64,000 nt of DNA from JBDRCC01 sp043822065 [NCBI: archaeon] (GCA_043822065.1 JBDRCC010000007.1:62001-126000); one strand, 5' to 3'. Positions 7,829 to 16,383 are shown, numbered from the stretch's first letter. Notes: generated by a model from the letters alone, not told the origin. Translations and numbers: made by a program.

Positions 7829-8802
7829 CCGTCGGCTTTCTCGAAATTAACGAGATACAAAAGATTAAGCCCGCACTGGAAACGGAGTTCTCCAGTGGCG
7901 AATCTGTTGCAATAAAGCTCCATATGGGCGAAACTTACAACAAGAACTTCCTAAAGCCGGCTTTCGTCAGGCAGTTCGTGGATGCCCTGACAAGCATCGG
8001 GTGCGAGCCCTTCCTCTTTGACTCGCCGACGCTCTACCGGGGCGGGAGGTCGAATTCCACAGCCTACATGCTCACTGCCGCGAAGAATGGATTCACAAAA
8101 AAGGCAATTGGCTGCCCAATAAAAATCTCAAACCGCGCAGAATACTTCCCGTCCGAGCACTTCGACGTCGGCGTCTGCAAGCACCTCCTTGAAGCCGACG
8201 GCGTCTTTGTCCTCAGCCATGTGAAGGGTCATGTGTGCGCAGGGTTTGGCGCCGCCATAAAGAACATTGGCATGGGCGCGCTTGACAAGAAGACCAAAGG
8301 TGCGATACACAACGGGGGCAAGCCGGTTTACACCGAAGGCTGCACAGAATGCGGCGTATGCTCAAAGGCATGCCCATTCGGCAGCATATACTACAAGGGC
8401 AGCAGGCCGCATTTCGACGGCGGCTACTGCAGCGGCTGCGGCGTTTGCATACTCTCGTGCCCTCAAAAACTGATAAAGCCGAAGATTGCAATGTTCGACC
8501 TCCTGCTTGCAGAAGGCGCGGCGGTTGCGTACAAGCAATTCAAGAAATCGTATTTCGCGAACGCCATGCTGCAAGTCTCCAAGTGGTGCGACTGCGCCCC
8601 GTCCTCAGAGATAATCGCCAAGGACGTCGGAATTGTCCACGGCAAAGACCCGGTTGCAGCTGACAAGGCGGCCTACGACCTGCTAAAGGAACGCGAGGGC
8701 GGGGACGTCTTCTACAAGGCAAACCGAAAGAGCCCGCTTGACCACATCCGCGCCGCGAGCAGGCTCGACATGGGCACGCTCCAGTACTCTCTAAAAAAAT
8801 GA
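7813..8802 (+). CDS. DUF362 domain protein with 2x[4Fe-4S] ferredoxin domain
   Basis: 329 residues. The N-terminal 165 residues match DUF362, and residues of about 177-215 carry two ferredoxin clusters: CTECGVCSKACPFG and CSGCGVCILSCPQ. DUF362 ferredoxin proteins are widespread in anaerobes; the role is uncertain, with electron transfer or redox maturation suggested. It overlaps cysS at its start and the methyltransferase by four bases at its end. Confidence 0.85.
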   Translation: MENKVTVGFLEINEIQKIKPALETEFSSGESVAIKLHMGETYNKNFLKPAFVRQFVDALTSIGCEPFLFDSPTLYRGGRSNSTAYMLTAAKNGFTKKAIGCPIKISNRAEYFPSEHFDVGVCKHLLEADGVFVLSHVKGHVCAGFGAAIKNIGMGALDKKTKGAIHNGGKPVYTEGCTECGVCSKACPFGSIYYKGSRPHFDGGYCSGCGVCILSCPQKLIKPKIAMFDLLLAEGAAVAYKQFKKSYFANAMLQVSKWCDCAPSSEIIAKDVGIVHGKDPVAADKAAYDLLKEREGGDVFYKANRKSPLDHIRAASRLDMGTLQYSLKK

Positions 8803-9413
8803 CCGAAAAAAAGCCAGAGCATTACTTTACAAGCAGGCAGACGTCAGAGATAAAGTACGGCATAGTAAAAGCGACAATCCTTGGCAGGGAATACAGCTTC
8901 TATACGTGCTCCGGGCTGTTCTCCTGGAAAGAAATAGACCGCGGCACATGGACATTGATAAAATACATGCGGCTCCCTGACGCAGGCAGCATACTCGACC
9001 TCGGCTGCGGCTTTGGCGCGGTCGGCATCGTCGCAGCAGCGCTCAAGCCGCAGGGCAAAGTCCTGCTCACTGACATCAACTACCGCGCAGTCCACATGGC
9101 AAGAAAAACCATCAAGGAGATGGAGCTGTCCAATGCAAGCGCCAGGACCGGGAACTTATTTGAGAAAATTCCTGAAAAGTTCGACACCATACTTGTAAAC
9201 CCCCCTTTTGCAGCAGGGCTTGAGACTGTCTTCCGCTTTATCGCCGAGTCTAAGCAACATTTATATCCGCACGGGACATTACAGGTAGTGGCGCGCCACA
9301 ACAAGGGCGGGGCGCGAGTGCAGGAGAAAATCGAGGACGTCTTCGGCAATTCCGAAGTGCTTGGAAAGTCCGGCGGCTTCCGGGTCTACATGGGAACTAA
9401 TGAACATAAATGA
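8799..9413 (+). CDS. Class I SAM-dependent methyltransferase (RsmC/MTS type)
   Basis: 204 residues. It has the SAM-binding motif LDLGCGFGAVGI and the catalytic NPPF motif (NPPFAAG), typical of small-domain MTS methyltransferases that act on a base amino group, such as RsmC/RlmG on rRNA. The archaeal stand-alone form is the length seen here. The start overlaps the DUF362 stop (ATGA). Confidence 0.85.
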   Translation: MTEKKPEHYFTSRQTSEIKYGIVKATILGREYSFYTCSGLFSWKEIDRGTWTLIKYMRLPDAGSILDLGCGFGAVGIVAAALKPQGKVLLTDINYRAVHMARKTIKEMELSNASARTGNLFEKIPEKFDTILVNPPFAAGLETVFRFIAESKQHLYPHGTLQVVARHNKGGARVQEKIEDVFGNSEVLGKSGGFRVYMGTNEHK

Positions 9414-10119
9414 GATAGTCGACCGCTACAAGTCTGCGAGCGAATCAGAGTTCTACGAGCGCATAAAAAACAGCCTTGACATCGAAAAAATCCTTTTCCT
9501 TTACGGCAGGTCTGTCTCCGTCTTTGAGCTTATGATACTCCTCCAGAAGAAGGCGGACTCCTGGAAGCTCCAGACAAACCGTGACCGCCTTTACTCAGCC
9601 CTTTCCCACAGGCTCAACGCCCAGTACGCCGGGGGCAATATCCTCCTCCAGCCAATGGCAAACTTTGACGAGGACCTGCACTTCCTGATACAGAAGGTTG
9701 TCCGGGACAATGGCATTCCCCTGTATGAGGGGGAGTTTAAGGTTGTATCTCCGAAGATGCTGACCCAGACCTCGAACAGCATACTTAGGACATACCTCAA
9801 GCTAAGGTTCACAACCGAGCGCGACTTCCTCGGCGCGTTTGAAAAAGCCGAATCCCAGCTTGCAAAGCACATAGCCCGCGCAACAGACGGCCTCCGCCTT
9901 GCCGCCACTGATGCGGAGCTGCTCACTTTTCTTGCGGCATTCTACAAGGACATTCTGAACCTTGAGAAGAACCAGGCCAAGGCTATTTATTCCCAGAAGG
10001 CTGCAGAGCTCAACCTGGTCAGCCGCATGAAAAGGAAGTACGCCTTGACAGACGAGGAAACAACCGCGCTCAGGTACACGATTTACAAGGCAGTCAAGGA
10101 CATCTGCGACCACGTCTAG
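9400..10119 (+). CDS. Hypothetical protein, 239 aa
   Basis: A soluble, mostly helical protein, with no membrane segment and no motif I recognise. The ATG at 9400 overlaps the methyltransferase stop by 14 bases, so it is likely the last gene of the cysS operon. Its C-terminal tail overlaps the convergent Lrp gene by four bases. A conserved operon role in RNA modification would be a guess. Confidence 0.6.
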   Translation: MNINEIVDRYKSASESEFYERIKNSLDIEKILFLYGRSVSVFELMILLQKKADSWKLQTNRDRLYSALSHRLNAQYAGGNILLQPMANFDEDLHFLIQKVVRDNGIPLYEGEFKVVSPKMLTQTSNSILRTYLKLRFTTERDFLGAFEKAESQLAKHIARATDGLRLAATDAELLTFLAAFYKDILNLEKNQAKAIYSQKAAELNLVSRMKRKYALTDEETTALRYTIYKAVKDICDHV

Positions 10120-10571
10120 CTATAGCTGTGCTTTACGTCCTCTTTGTACACTTTTGCAATTCTTATCCCCTCTGTCTGGGCCACGCCCTCCACCTTTGCA
10201 AACTTCTTTGCGGACAGCTCATAGTAGGCGTCGTTGTCCTGCGTCCTTATCTTAAGTAGGATACCCCACGTGCCTATCATCCAGTATGCCTCTTCGACTT
10301 CTGGATTCTTAAGGAGCTCCTTGACGACTGTCTCGGCGTCCGCATTTGCCCGCAGCCGTATCCTCATGTATGTGAGTATGGGAAGCCCAATCTTTGCCGG
10401 GTCGACAAGCGGGACCATCTTCTTCACAGTACCATCCTTTTGCATCCTGCCTATGCGCTCCCTGACCGTAGACGGCGGGATGCCGAGCTTCCGCCCAATG
10501 CTGACGCTTTGGGGGACGCAGTAGCCTCCCTCCTGCATAATTTTTAGAATCTGCTTGTCCATGTCGTCCAT
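10116..10571 (-). CDS. Lrp/AsnC family transcriptional regulator
   Basis: 151 residues: an N-terminal winged helix-turn-helix (DKQILKIMQEGG, then SIGRKLGIPPSTVRERIGRM, about residues 5-45) followed by an alpha-beta sandwich RAM-type domain. This is the plan of Lrp/AsnC regulators, which bind DNA as octamers and often sense amino acids. I chose the ATG at 10571 (MDDMDKQ); an ATG at 10562 is also possible. The upstream open frame extends to 10769 but overlaps tRNA-Ser. Confidence 0.9.
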   Translation of the reverse strand: MDDMDKQILKIMQEGGYCVPQSVSIGRKLGIPPSTVRERIGRMQKDGTVKKMVPLVDPAKIGLPILTYMRIRLRANADAETVVKELLKNPEVEEAYWMIGTWGILLKIRTQDNDAYYELSAKKFAKVEGVAQTEGIRIAKVYKEDVKHSYS

Positions 10572-10699
10572 AGTTTGTTCGAAAAGCGGATTTATTATAT
10601 ACTTTCCGCTTATTAAACGGCACAGGAAATCATCTCCTGTCAAGCCAAAACTAATAAAAGCAAGCACCAATATTACCTTCCCACTTTCTATCTGTCCGT

Positions 10700-10784
10700 G
10701 CGGAGGTGGCACAATCTGGTACTGCGCAAGCCTGGAAAGCTTGTGGGCCCTTGGCCCTTGGGAGTTCAAATCTCCCCCTCCGCG
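10700..10784 (+). tRNA. tRNA-Ser (GGA)
   Basis: Class II tRNA: acceptor GCGGAGG/CCTCCGC, anticodon stem CAAGC/GCTTG with loop CTGGAAA (anticodon GGA), a long variable arm and T stem GGGAG/CTCCC. Discriminator G is at 10784 and CCA is encoded at 10785-10787. Fifteen bases of its 3' end are repeated at 11850-11864. Confidence 0.93.
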
Positions 10785-10788
10785 CCAT
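10774..10788 (+). repeat. tRNA-Ser 3' end repeat, copy 1 (att-like)
   Basis: The 15-mer CCCCCTCCGCGCCAT covers the end of the T stem, the acceptor strand, the encoded CCA and one further base. An exact direct copy is found 1,076 bp downstream. Confidence 0.55.
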
Positions 10789-10836
10789 ACTATCCGACAG
10801 CAAACTTCAAGAACAGGATTGCCTTACATAAATAAT

Positions 10837-11799
10837 ATGGCACATTACAGCCGATTTTTCGCCTATGGGCTCGTGGCGATTGTTTTGTTAGTTTCGACCG
10901 CGACGGCATATGTGAACCCTCCAGCATGCCCGCCTGATGCCCAGTTTGGACTAAAGCCGATGGATGAGGGTCTCGCCAGCGAATCGCTTTGCCGCGGGGC
11001 GTGCGGCCCGGACTGCCCGGATACGTGCACGGATGAGCCGGATGAACAGATTTGCATTACTGACTCCTCAGACGAGTCATTCTACACATGCACCTACACT
11101 GGGATAAAGCGGTGCGGGACGCATGAGGCGTGTATCGTGCACGACGCGCGCTATGACGCGTGCGCGGAAAAGGGTGAGACCAAGCTATGCCTCGAAGGTG
11201 GCTGGTGCCACTGCCGTGCAGACTTCATGTGCGGTGTAAACTCGTGGTACTCCCCATGGAACTGCTTCTCCTGGAAGAATGGCGAGGGGCCTTACACAGG
11301 TTACCAGAAATACTACGCAAAGGTGGTCGAGGACGGGCCGTTCCCGTATTGCCCTGGGAAGGAGCCAGAGAAAATCGCAGAGGTCGTGGCAGGCGATGCA
11401 TCATGCAAAATAATCGAGAAATACACCGGCGATGTCACGGGAGTACTCCGTAATATGGGCGCCAAATACGCCAGGATTTATGAGATACGTTCATCCGGTT
11501 CCATGTCTGGCTCGGTAGGGGCTAAGATGGACCTCTCAACAGATCCGATAGTGGGCACTGCGACGCCAGCTCAGCTGGACTGTGGCGGGTGGATGAACGA
11601 CTTGTTCTCCAGCGGGTGCGTGAGGCAATCAAATTCCGCGCCTGAACTGGCAGAGTGGTCGTATACTACGAGGGCCTACGGAGAACAGGTCAATGTGAAC
11701 CCCAACCTCCAGGTAAAAGTCAATTTGAAAGCGAGCATTGATTACAAGACCATGGACGAGGCGACTGCCACAGCAACCTGCCCTGCAGTGAATTATTAG
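10837..11799 (+). CDS. Secreted Cys-rich protein with phospholipase A2-like HD motif
   Basis: 320 residues with a Sec signal peptide (hydrophobic residues 7-24, AYV cleavage region). Residues about 52-109 hold at least ten cysteines. The string ending CIVHDARYDAC (H102, D103, Y106) resembles the C-x2-HD-x2-Y calcium/catalytic motif of prokaryotic phospholipase A2. The rest, about 200 residues, is unrecognised. I started at the ATG at 10837; longer frames run into tRNA-Ser. It is the only gene between the two tRNA-Ser 3' end copies. The enzyme assignment is tentative. Confidence 0.45.
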   Translation: MAHYSRFFAYGLVAIVLLVSTATAYVNPPACPPDAQFGLKPMDEGLASESLCRGACGPDCPDTCTDEPDEQICITDSSDESFYTCTYTGIKRCGTHEACIVHDARYDACAEKGETKLCLEGGWCHCRADFMCGVNSWYSPWNCFSWKNGEGPYTGYQKYYAKVVEDGPFPYCPGKEPEKIAEVVAGDASCKIIEKYTGDVTGVLRNMGAKYARIYEIRSSGSMSGSVGAKMDLSTDPIVGTATPAQLDCGGWMNDLFSSGCVRQSNSAPELAEWSYTTRAYGEQVNVNPNLQVKVNLKASIDYKTMDEATATATCPAVNY

Positions 11800-11849
11800 C
11801 GTTTTATGGATGAATCTGGGTGACTTTCGTGCCGCTAACTCAACTTGCG

Positions 11850-11864
11850 CCCCCTCCGCGCCAT
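11850..11864 (+). repeat. tRNA-Ser 3' end repeat, copy 2 (att-like)
   Basis: Exact copy of CCCCCTCCGCGCCAT in an otherwise non-tRNA context, just before the Na/Pi transporter gene. It encloses a 1.08-kb segment with copy 1, as an integrated element would. Confidence 0.55.
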
Positions 11865-11877
11865 CTCTGTCAAAAGC

Positions 11878-11885
11878 TTTAATAA
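11878..11885 (+). promoter_or_regulatory. TATA box of the Na/Pi cotransporter gene
   Basis: TTTAATAA lies 23-30 nt before the ATG at 11908. The same AAGCTTTAATAA sequence precedes enolase (51676-51685). Confidence 0.55.
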
Positions 11886-11907
11886 CTGCCTCAACTGTAT
11901 CAAGTGC

Positions 11908-13080
11908 ATGGGGGTTGGTTCATCTCTCAAGGGCAACCGCTACTTTAAAATTTTTCTTATATTCCTCGGCATCTACCTTTTCCTGTGCGCCCTGACCGGA
12001 TTCAAGGACAGCTGGGTCATGGCGTTCGCAATCGGGGGGAAGGAAAGCTTCGCAAGGAAGGTTGTCGGCGGCGTTGTCCAGAACCCGTTTACAGCTCTTT
12101 TTGCAGGAATACTCGCTACATCCCTAATCCAGAGCAGCTCCGCGACGGTTGCGATAACTATTGCGATGGTCGCGGCAGGCGGCATTACCATTGCCGAGTC
12201 AGTTCCACTCATCATGGGCGCAAACATCGGCACCACTGTGACGATGACTCTCGTAAGCATGGCATATGCCTTCCGGAAGCAGGAATTCTCAAAGGTAGTC
12301 CCAGCCGCCCTTGTTGACGACTTGTTCAAGTTCTTCAACGTAGCAATATTCTTCGCTTTGGAGCTCACGACGCATGTGCTAAGCAGGACCGCCGCGTACA
12401 TCTCGCAGTTCTTGGGCGCCCTTCCCCTCTTTGGGGAGTTCCTCAGCCTCTTCCCCGACTTTGTTGACATCCTGACCGCGCCAATCGTCGGCCCGATGTC
12501 TGGCGCCATCGCCGGTGCATTGGGCGAAACCCCCCTTTCCGCACTTGCTCTTGGCATCGCCTCGTTTATGCTCCTGGCGTACGGGCTGAAAGTAATGTCA
12601 GACTCTGTCCGGGACCTCACTGAGTCGCAGGCGGACCACTTGCTGAAAAAGGCATTCAAGAATCCTCGGCGGAGCCTTGCCGTCGGATTTTCGCTCTGCT
12701 GGATACTGCAGTCCAGCTCGGTCGCAACTTCCTTGATTGTCCCGTTTGTCGCAGCAGGGCTCGTTAAGGTGAAGGATGTCTACCACTACGCCATGGGCGC
12801 AGCGCTTGGAACGACCTGCGACGCCGGGCAGATTATTTCCTACTTGAAATTCGGGCTAATCGGGCTTGGCGTCGGCCTCGTCCACGTCCTCCTCAACCTT
12901 TTTGGCATTATCATATTCTCTTTCGTGCCAGTCCTGAAAGACCTTCCCATATTGGTCGCCGAAAAAATAGGGGATAGCATCGCCCGCTCCAAGCAGGGCG
13001 CGCTGCTTTTCATTATCCTGGTTGTGGCGGTTTTTTATATACTGCCGCTATTAGTGATATTTATTGGAGGGGGACTATGA
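11908..13080 (+). CDS. Na+/phosphate cotransporter (NptA/PNaS family)
   Basis: 390 residues and about eight or nine membrane helices. Two inverted repeats carry the family signature QSSSAT (LIQSSSATVAIT near residue 75) and QSSSVAT (about residue 272), plus GANIGTT. These proteins couple inward Na+ flow to phosphate uptake, or efflux in some cases. I chose ATG 11908 because the TATA box at 11878 makes it leaderless; a TTG at 11845 lies before the TATA box. Overlaps the PhoU gene by four bases. Confidence 0.9.
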   Translation: MGVGSSLKGNRYFKIFLIFLGIYLFLCALTGFKDSWVMAFAIGGKESFARKVVGGVVQNPFTALFAGILATSLIQSSSATVAITIAMVAAGGITIAESVPLIMGANIGTTVTMTLVSMAYAFRKQEFSKVVPAALVDDLFKFFNVAIFFALELTTHVLSRTAAYISQFLGALPLFGEFLSLFPDFVDILTAPIVGPMSGAIAGALGETPLSALALGIASFMLLAYGLKVMSDSVRDLTESQADHLLKKAFKNPRRSLAVGFSLCWILQSSSVATSLIVPFVAAGLVKVKDVYHYAMGAALGTTCDAGQIISYLKFGLIGLGVGLVHVLLNLFGIIIFSFVPVLKDLPILVAEKIGDSIARSKQGALLFIILVVAVFYILPLLVIFIGGGL

Positions 13081-13724
13081 GCTTTTCAGAAATAGTGAGG
13101 ATGGTCAAGAGCAATACATTCCTATCGGAGGCGCTTGAGTCCTCAAAGATCATGCACACAAAAGTGCTGGAGATGATTGAGGACAGCTGGAAAGCGGTCG
13201 AGACTGGGGATAAGAAGCTCGCAGACGGCGTTATTGGCAGGGACGATGAGATCGATAACTTGGACAGGAAGATCCGCACTAATGTCCTTAACTACCTCTC
13301 CTCCATGCCAAAGGGCGGAAACGTGGCGCTTTCGCTCATACTTATCGACATATCGACCTACCTTGAGCGGACTGCGGACCACGCAGTCTGGATTGCAGAG
13401 GCTGCCCGCAGGTCTCCTCACCTGAGTGAGGGCCCATACAAAAAGAAGCTTCTCCAGCTCAAAGGTCTTGTCGTGAAAGTCGGCAACGGCGCAAAAGTCG
13501 CCTTCAAGGAGAGCGACCCCGAGAAAGCCAAGGCAGTGCTCCAGGACGTAGAAACGTCCAAACGGCTTTTCTTTGAGATTGTCGACGCGCTCCGCGAGGA
13601 CAAGAAGATTTCAACTTCACAGGCAATCTACAAATGGACCATCGCCCAGGAGCTGAGGCGCATGACGCAGTATGCGAAGAATATCGCGCTTAACGTTCTG
13701 GAGCCTTATCCGGACGCGAAGTAA
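13077..13724 (+). CDS. PhoU family protein
   Basis: 215 residues, wholly helical, with two repeats of the PhoU type (segments DDEIDNLDRKIRTNVLNYL and DISTYLERTADHAVWIAEAA with conserved E/D/H metal-binding positions). PhoU-like proteins regulate phosphate uptake. The four-base overlap with the transporter gene indicates a coupled two-gene unit, a stand-alone version of the NptA-PhoU fusion seen in bacteria. Confidence 0.88.
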   Translation: MSFSEIVRMVKSNTFLSEALESSKIMHTKVLEMIEDSWKAVETGDKKLADGVIGRDDEIDNLDRKIRTNVLNYLSSMPKGGNVALSLILIDISTYLERTADHAVWIAEAARRSPHLSEGPYKKKLLQLKGLVVKVGNGAKVAFKESDPEKAKAVLQDVETSKRLFFEIVDALREDKKISTSQAIYKWTIAQELRRMTQYAKNIALNVLEPYPDAK

Positions 13725-14450
13725 TCAGGCGAGGCTTTCGGCAAATTTTGCCAGTGCAGAGAACACCGCAGTCTTTTCCAGCTTGGCAGCGTCGCCCAAG
13801 GAAGCCTCAATCTCCGGGTCGTAGGGAATCGCTCCAATCTGTGTTACTCCAGTCTCTCTGCAGAGCGCGCTTACAATAGCTGCTTCCCCGCAGGACATAT
13901 TTTCCGCAATTCCCAAGATGCTTATGCGTTCGCTCTTTAGGAGCCCGATAACCTTTCTCGCAGTTTCCGCTGCAAGCTTGGAGTTCATTGTAAGTATAAG
14001 GAACTCTGCGCCCTTAAGGTAGCGGACGACGTCAAGCATAGCGTCCCCAAGCCCCGGCGGCATGTCGATTATCAGGTAGTCGAGCTCGCCCCATTTGGTT
14101 ATTGCAAGCAGCTCGACAATTGCGTTTGTGACGTCTTCGCCCCTGAATGGCGACGGCGTGCCTCTGGCGTAGTAGTTAATCGTCATATATTCTATGCCCT
14201 TGAACTTAGGCGGTATAACCCCATTCTTCTCTTCCGGAAACAGTCCCTTCGCCCCAAGCACAAGGTGGGTTGACGGGCTCGTCAGGTCAAGGTCAAGCAG
14301 GCCGACCCGTTTCCCGCCCTTCGCAAGCGCGAGCGCAAGGGTCGAGGCGACCACGCTTTTCCCGATTCCGCCCTTGCCCCCTGAAACCGCTATAATCCGC
14401 TTGACATCTTCCAGGTTATTTCCTATTATCGCCTCTCTTGGGTCAATCAT
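13725..14450 (-). CDS. MinD/Mrp-family P-loop ATPase, likely HypB-type nickel chaperone
   Basis: 241 residues with the deviant Walker A loop SGGKGGIGKS (residues 23-32), a DLDLTSPS motif and DMPPGLGD. No CxxC of the scaffold type is seen. It directly follows hypA, overlapping by four bases (ATGA). In Thermococcales a MinD/Mrp-type ATPase replaces GTPase HypB and loads nickel with HypA, so that role is likely here. A role in Fe-S assembly (ApbC/Nbp35) remains possible. The start is chosen at ATG 14450 to match the P-loop family and overlap. Confidence 0.8.
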   Translation of the reverse strand: MIDPREAIIGNNLEDVKRIIAVSGGKGGIGKSVVASTLALALAKGGKRVGLLDLDLTSPSTHLVLGAKGLFPEEKNGVIPPKFKGIEYMTINYYARGTPSPFRGEDVTNAIVELLAITKWGELDYLIIDMPPGLGDAMLDVVRYLKGAEFLILTMNSKLAAETARKVIGLLKSERISILGIAENMSCGEAAIVSALCRETGVTQIGAIPYDPEIEASLGDAAKLEKTAVFSALAKFAESLA

Positions 14451-14860
14451 TTTGTCCCCTTTATCGACAAGACAGAGACTCCCCTGCCGCCGATGACCTC
14501 GAAATCGTGGCTTCCGCATTTTGGGCACTTCATGAATGCGTGCGCCATCTCCGGGATGAAGTGGATTGCTTCGGATATCTCTTCCCCCATTTCGCCCTTA
14601 ATCCCCTTTGGCGACCACACCTTCTGGCAGTTCCTACACTTCATGGATGCGCCCTTCTGCCGAATTGTGATTTTGGTCTTCTTCGTCACTTTGCTCTCAG
14701 GGCGGATTCCCTGGGTTATGGCAAACCGGAATGTCTCTGTGCTTATCTGCTGGAGCTTGCCGAGCTCGACAGCAATCTTCGTGATCCTCTTCAGCCCTTT
14801 CTTTTCCGCAAAATCGTCCGCAGTCCTTACGACCGCTTCTGCCAGCGCCCATTCGTGCAT
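14447..14860 (-). CDS. hypA: Hydrogenase maturation nickel metallochaperone HypA
   Basis: 137 residues beginning MHEWALAEAV, where the N-terminal Met-His-Glu supplies the nickel site. A zinc site is formed by CRNC (C75, C78) and CPKC (C112, C115). HypA delivers nickel to [NiFe] hydrogenase or other nickel enzymes. A palindromic TATA-like AAATTTAAAC at 14880-14889 lies 20-29 nt upstream, giving a leaderless start. No hydrogenase gene is in this window. Confidence 0.92.
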   Translation of the reverse strand: MHEWALAEAVVRTADDFAEKKGLKRITKIAVELGKLQQISTETFRFAITQGIRPESKVTKKTKITIRQKGASMKCRNCQKVWSPKGIKGEMGEEISEAIHFIPEMAHAFMKCPKCGSHDFEVIGGRGVSVLSIKGTK

Positions 14861-14938
14861 GCAGAGTATCAGACGCCCCAAATTTAAACGTTTACTGCCG
14901 TCAAAAGGTTCATATACCGAGCCGCCAAAAATATTTAT

Positions 14939-16375
14939 ATGGATATCAAGCTGCTCAAAACGGACGAAAGCCGTGTCGCGTACATGATTTTCCGCGATTA
15001 CCTGTCTGGCACGGACGAGCAGGTTCTTGACGAGATTATCCGCAAGATGAAGGATATTGCTGTCCTTAACTCGCAGGGCGTCTTCACACTCTCGAAAGCG
15101 CTTCTTGTGGACATAGGGCTCGAAATTAATGTGGAAACGCGGAAGCTGCTTTCGCAGCAGGTGCTGACAATTAGGTTTTTGTCTGATGAGAACCTCCCTG
15201 ACGAGAACAATAAAATCCGCATCCAGCTTGTCAGGCGGCTGATTGAATTCTATTCAAAGTACTCTCCAGTTGCCTCCGATAGCGAAAATGCAGATGTTAC
15301 GGCGGCGATACAGAAGCATTTCAAGACGATCAAGAAAATCACCGACTACCTGATGGGGGAAGTGCACAAGGACGAGCGCCCGGAGCTCCTAGTGGAGCTT
15401 GCAAGGGCGCACCTTGCGATGGCGAACTGGTACCGGCGCCTGGAGGACTACGAGAACGTCGACGAGCAGACAGAAGCCGCTCTTGAGGACATGTGCGGCC
15501 AGCACAGCGACGTCCTGTTCGACATAACCCGCACGAGAGGCGTTGCACTTTGGAGGCTTGGCAGGCACAAGGAGGCAAAAACCGCCTTTGAAGGCTGCCT
15601 GAAGCTCGCCGAGAGCGGGCTCTTCAAAGGCAAAGAGCAGAAAAAGAGGATACAGCAGGCGGCAGGGAGCCTTGGAAACGTCCTTGTCGATCTTGGCGAG
15701 CATAACGACGCTGTCAAGAACCTTCTCAAATCGCTCATTATGATACAGGACCTTGGCACCCCCACTGACCTATGCATGGCATATAACAACGTCGGCACAG
15801 CTTATGATGACATGGACGATTCAGAATATGCCCAGCTGGACGAGAAGTTTAAGGCGGAGGGGACAAAGTGGCGCGATGCGATACATTACTACGAACTGGG
15901 GATAAAAGTCGCTGGCAAGCCGTCCGAGGGCGACAAGGCTGCAAACGACTCACTATGCAGGATACTTGCAAACGCGGCAAGGGCGTACGCCCAGAGCGGC
16001 GCGGCAAACTGCCAGCCGCAGGCGTATAAACTACTCACTCACGCAGACGAGATATACAAAAAAGGTTTGACACTCGGCAGCCACGAGCTTAAGTCGATAA
16101 TACTCTACGGTTGGGGCATCCATTACTACGTCCGCGGAAAGGAGCGGCACGGGGATGCTGAGAAGCGCTTCAAGGACAGCCTCAAGGAACTGGAGGGCAC
16201 AGGCGCGCTGGACTACAAAGCAAGGAGCCATGAGTTCCTTGGAATCCTCTACGAGAAAAAGGGTCAGCTTGGGAACGCCAAAGACGCCTATCAGGAGGCG
16301 TTAGAGCTGTATCAAAAGACGCACCAGGCGCGCAGGATTGCAAAGCTCAAGACCACCCTCGACAGGCTCGGCTAA
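14939..16375 (+). CDS. TPR-repeat protein, unknown
   Basis: 478 residues, almost all helical, with tetratricopeptide-like repeats from about residue 140 onward (for example ALWRLGRHKEAKTAFEGCLKL and the last two near the C-terminus, GILYEKKGQLGNAKDAYQEA). The first 110 residues are different, with a MDIKLLK start. A TATA-like TTTATAT overlaps the ATG at 14939, so the true start may be ATG 14984. A second large TPR-type protein is at 61170-63134. The partner is unknown. Confidence 0.8.
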   Translation: MDIKLLKTDESRVAYMIFRDYLSGTDEQVLDEIIRKMKDIAVLNSQGVFTLSKALLVDIGLEINVETRKLLSQQVLTIRFLSDENLPDENNKIRIQLVRRLIEFYSKYSPVASDSENADVTAAIQKHFKTIKKITDYLMGEVHKDERPELLVELARAHLAMANWYRRLEDYENVDEQTEAALEDMCGQHSDVLFDITRTRGVALWRLGRHKEAKTAFEGCLKLAESGLFKGKEQKKRIQQAAGSLGNVLVDLGEHNDAVKNLLKSLIMIQDLGTPTDLCMAYNNVGTAYDDMDDSEYAQLDEKFKAEGTKWRDAIHYYELGIKVAGKPSEGDKAANDSLCRILANAARAYAQSGAANCQPQAYKLLTHADEIYKKGLTLGSHELKSIILYGWGIHYYVRGKERHGDAEKRFKDSLKELEGTGALDYKARSHEFLGILYEKKGQLGNAKDAYQEALELYQKTHQARRIAKLKTTLDRLG

Positions 16376-16383
16376 TCTAAACC

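Noticed and set aside
10555-10836. N-terminal extension of the secreted protein at 10837
   Set aside because: The longer frame passes through tRNA-Ser; the signal peptide begins at 10837.
11973-12659. A 228-codon frame opposite the Na/Pi transporter
   Set aside because: It mirrors a membrane protein frame; no motif or promoter supports it.
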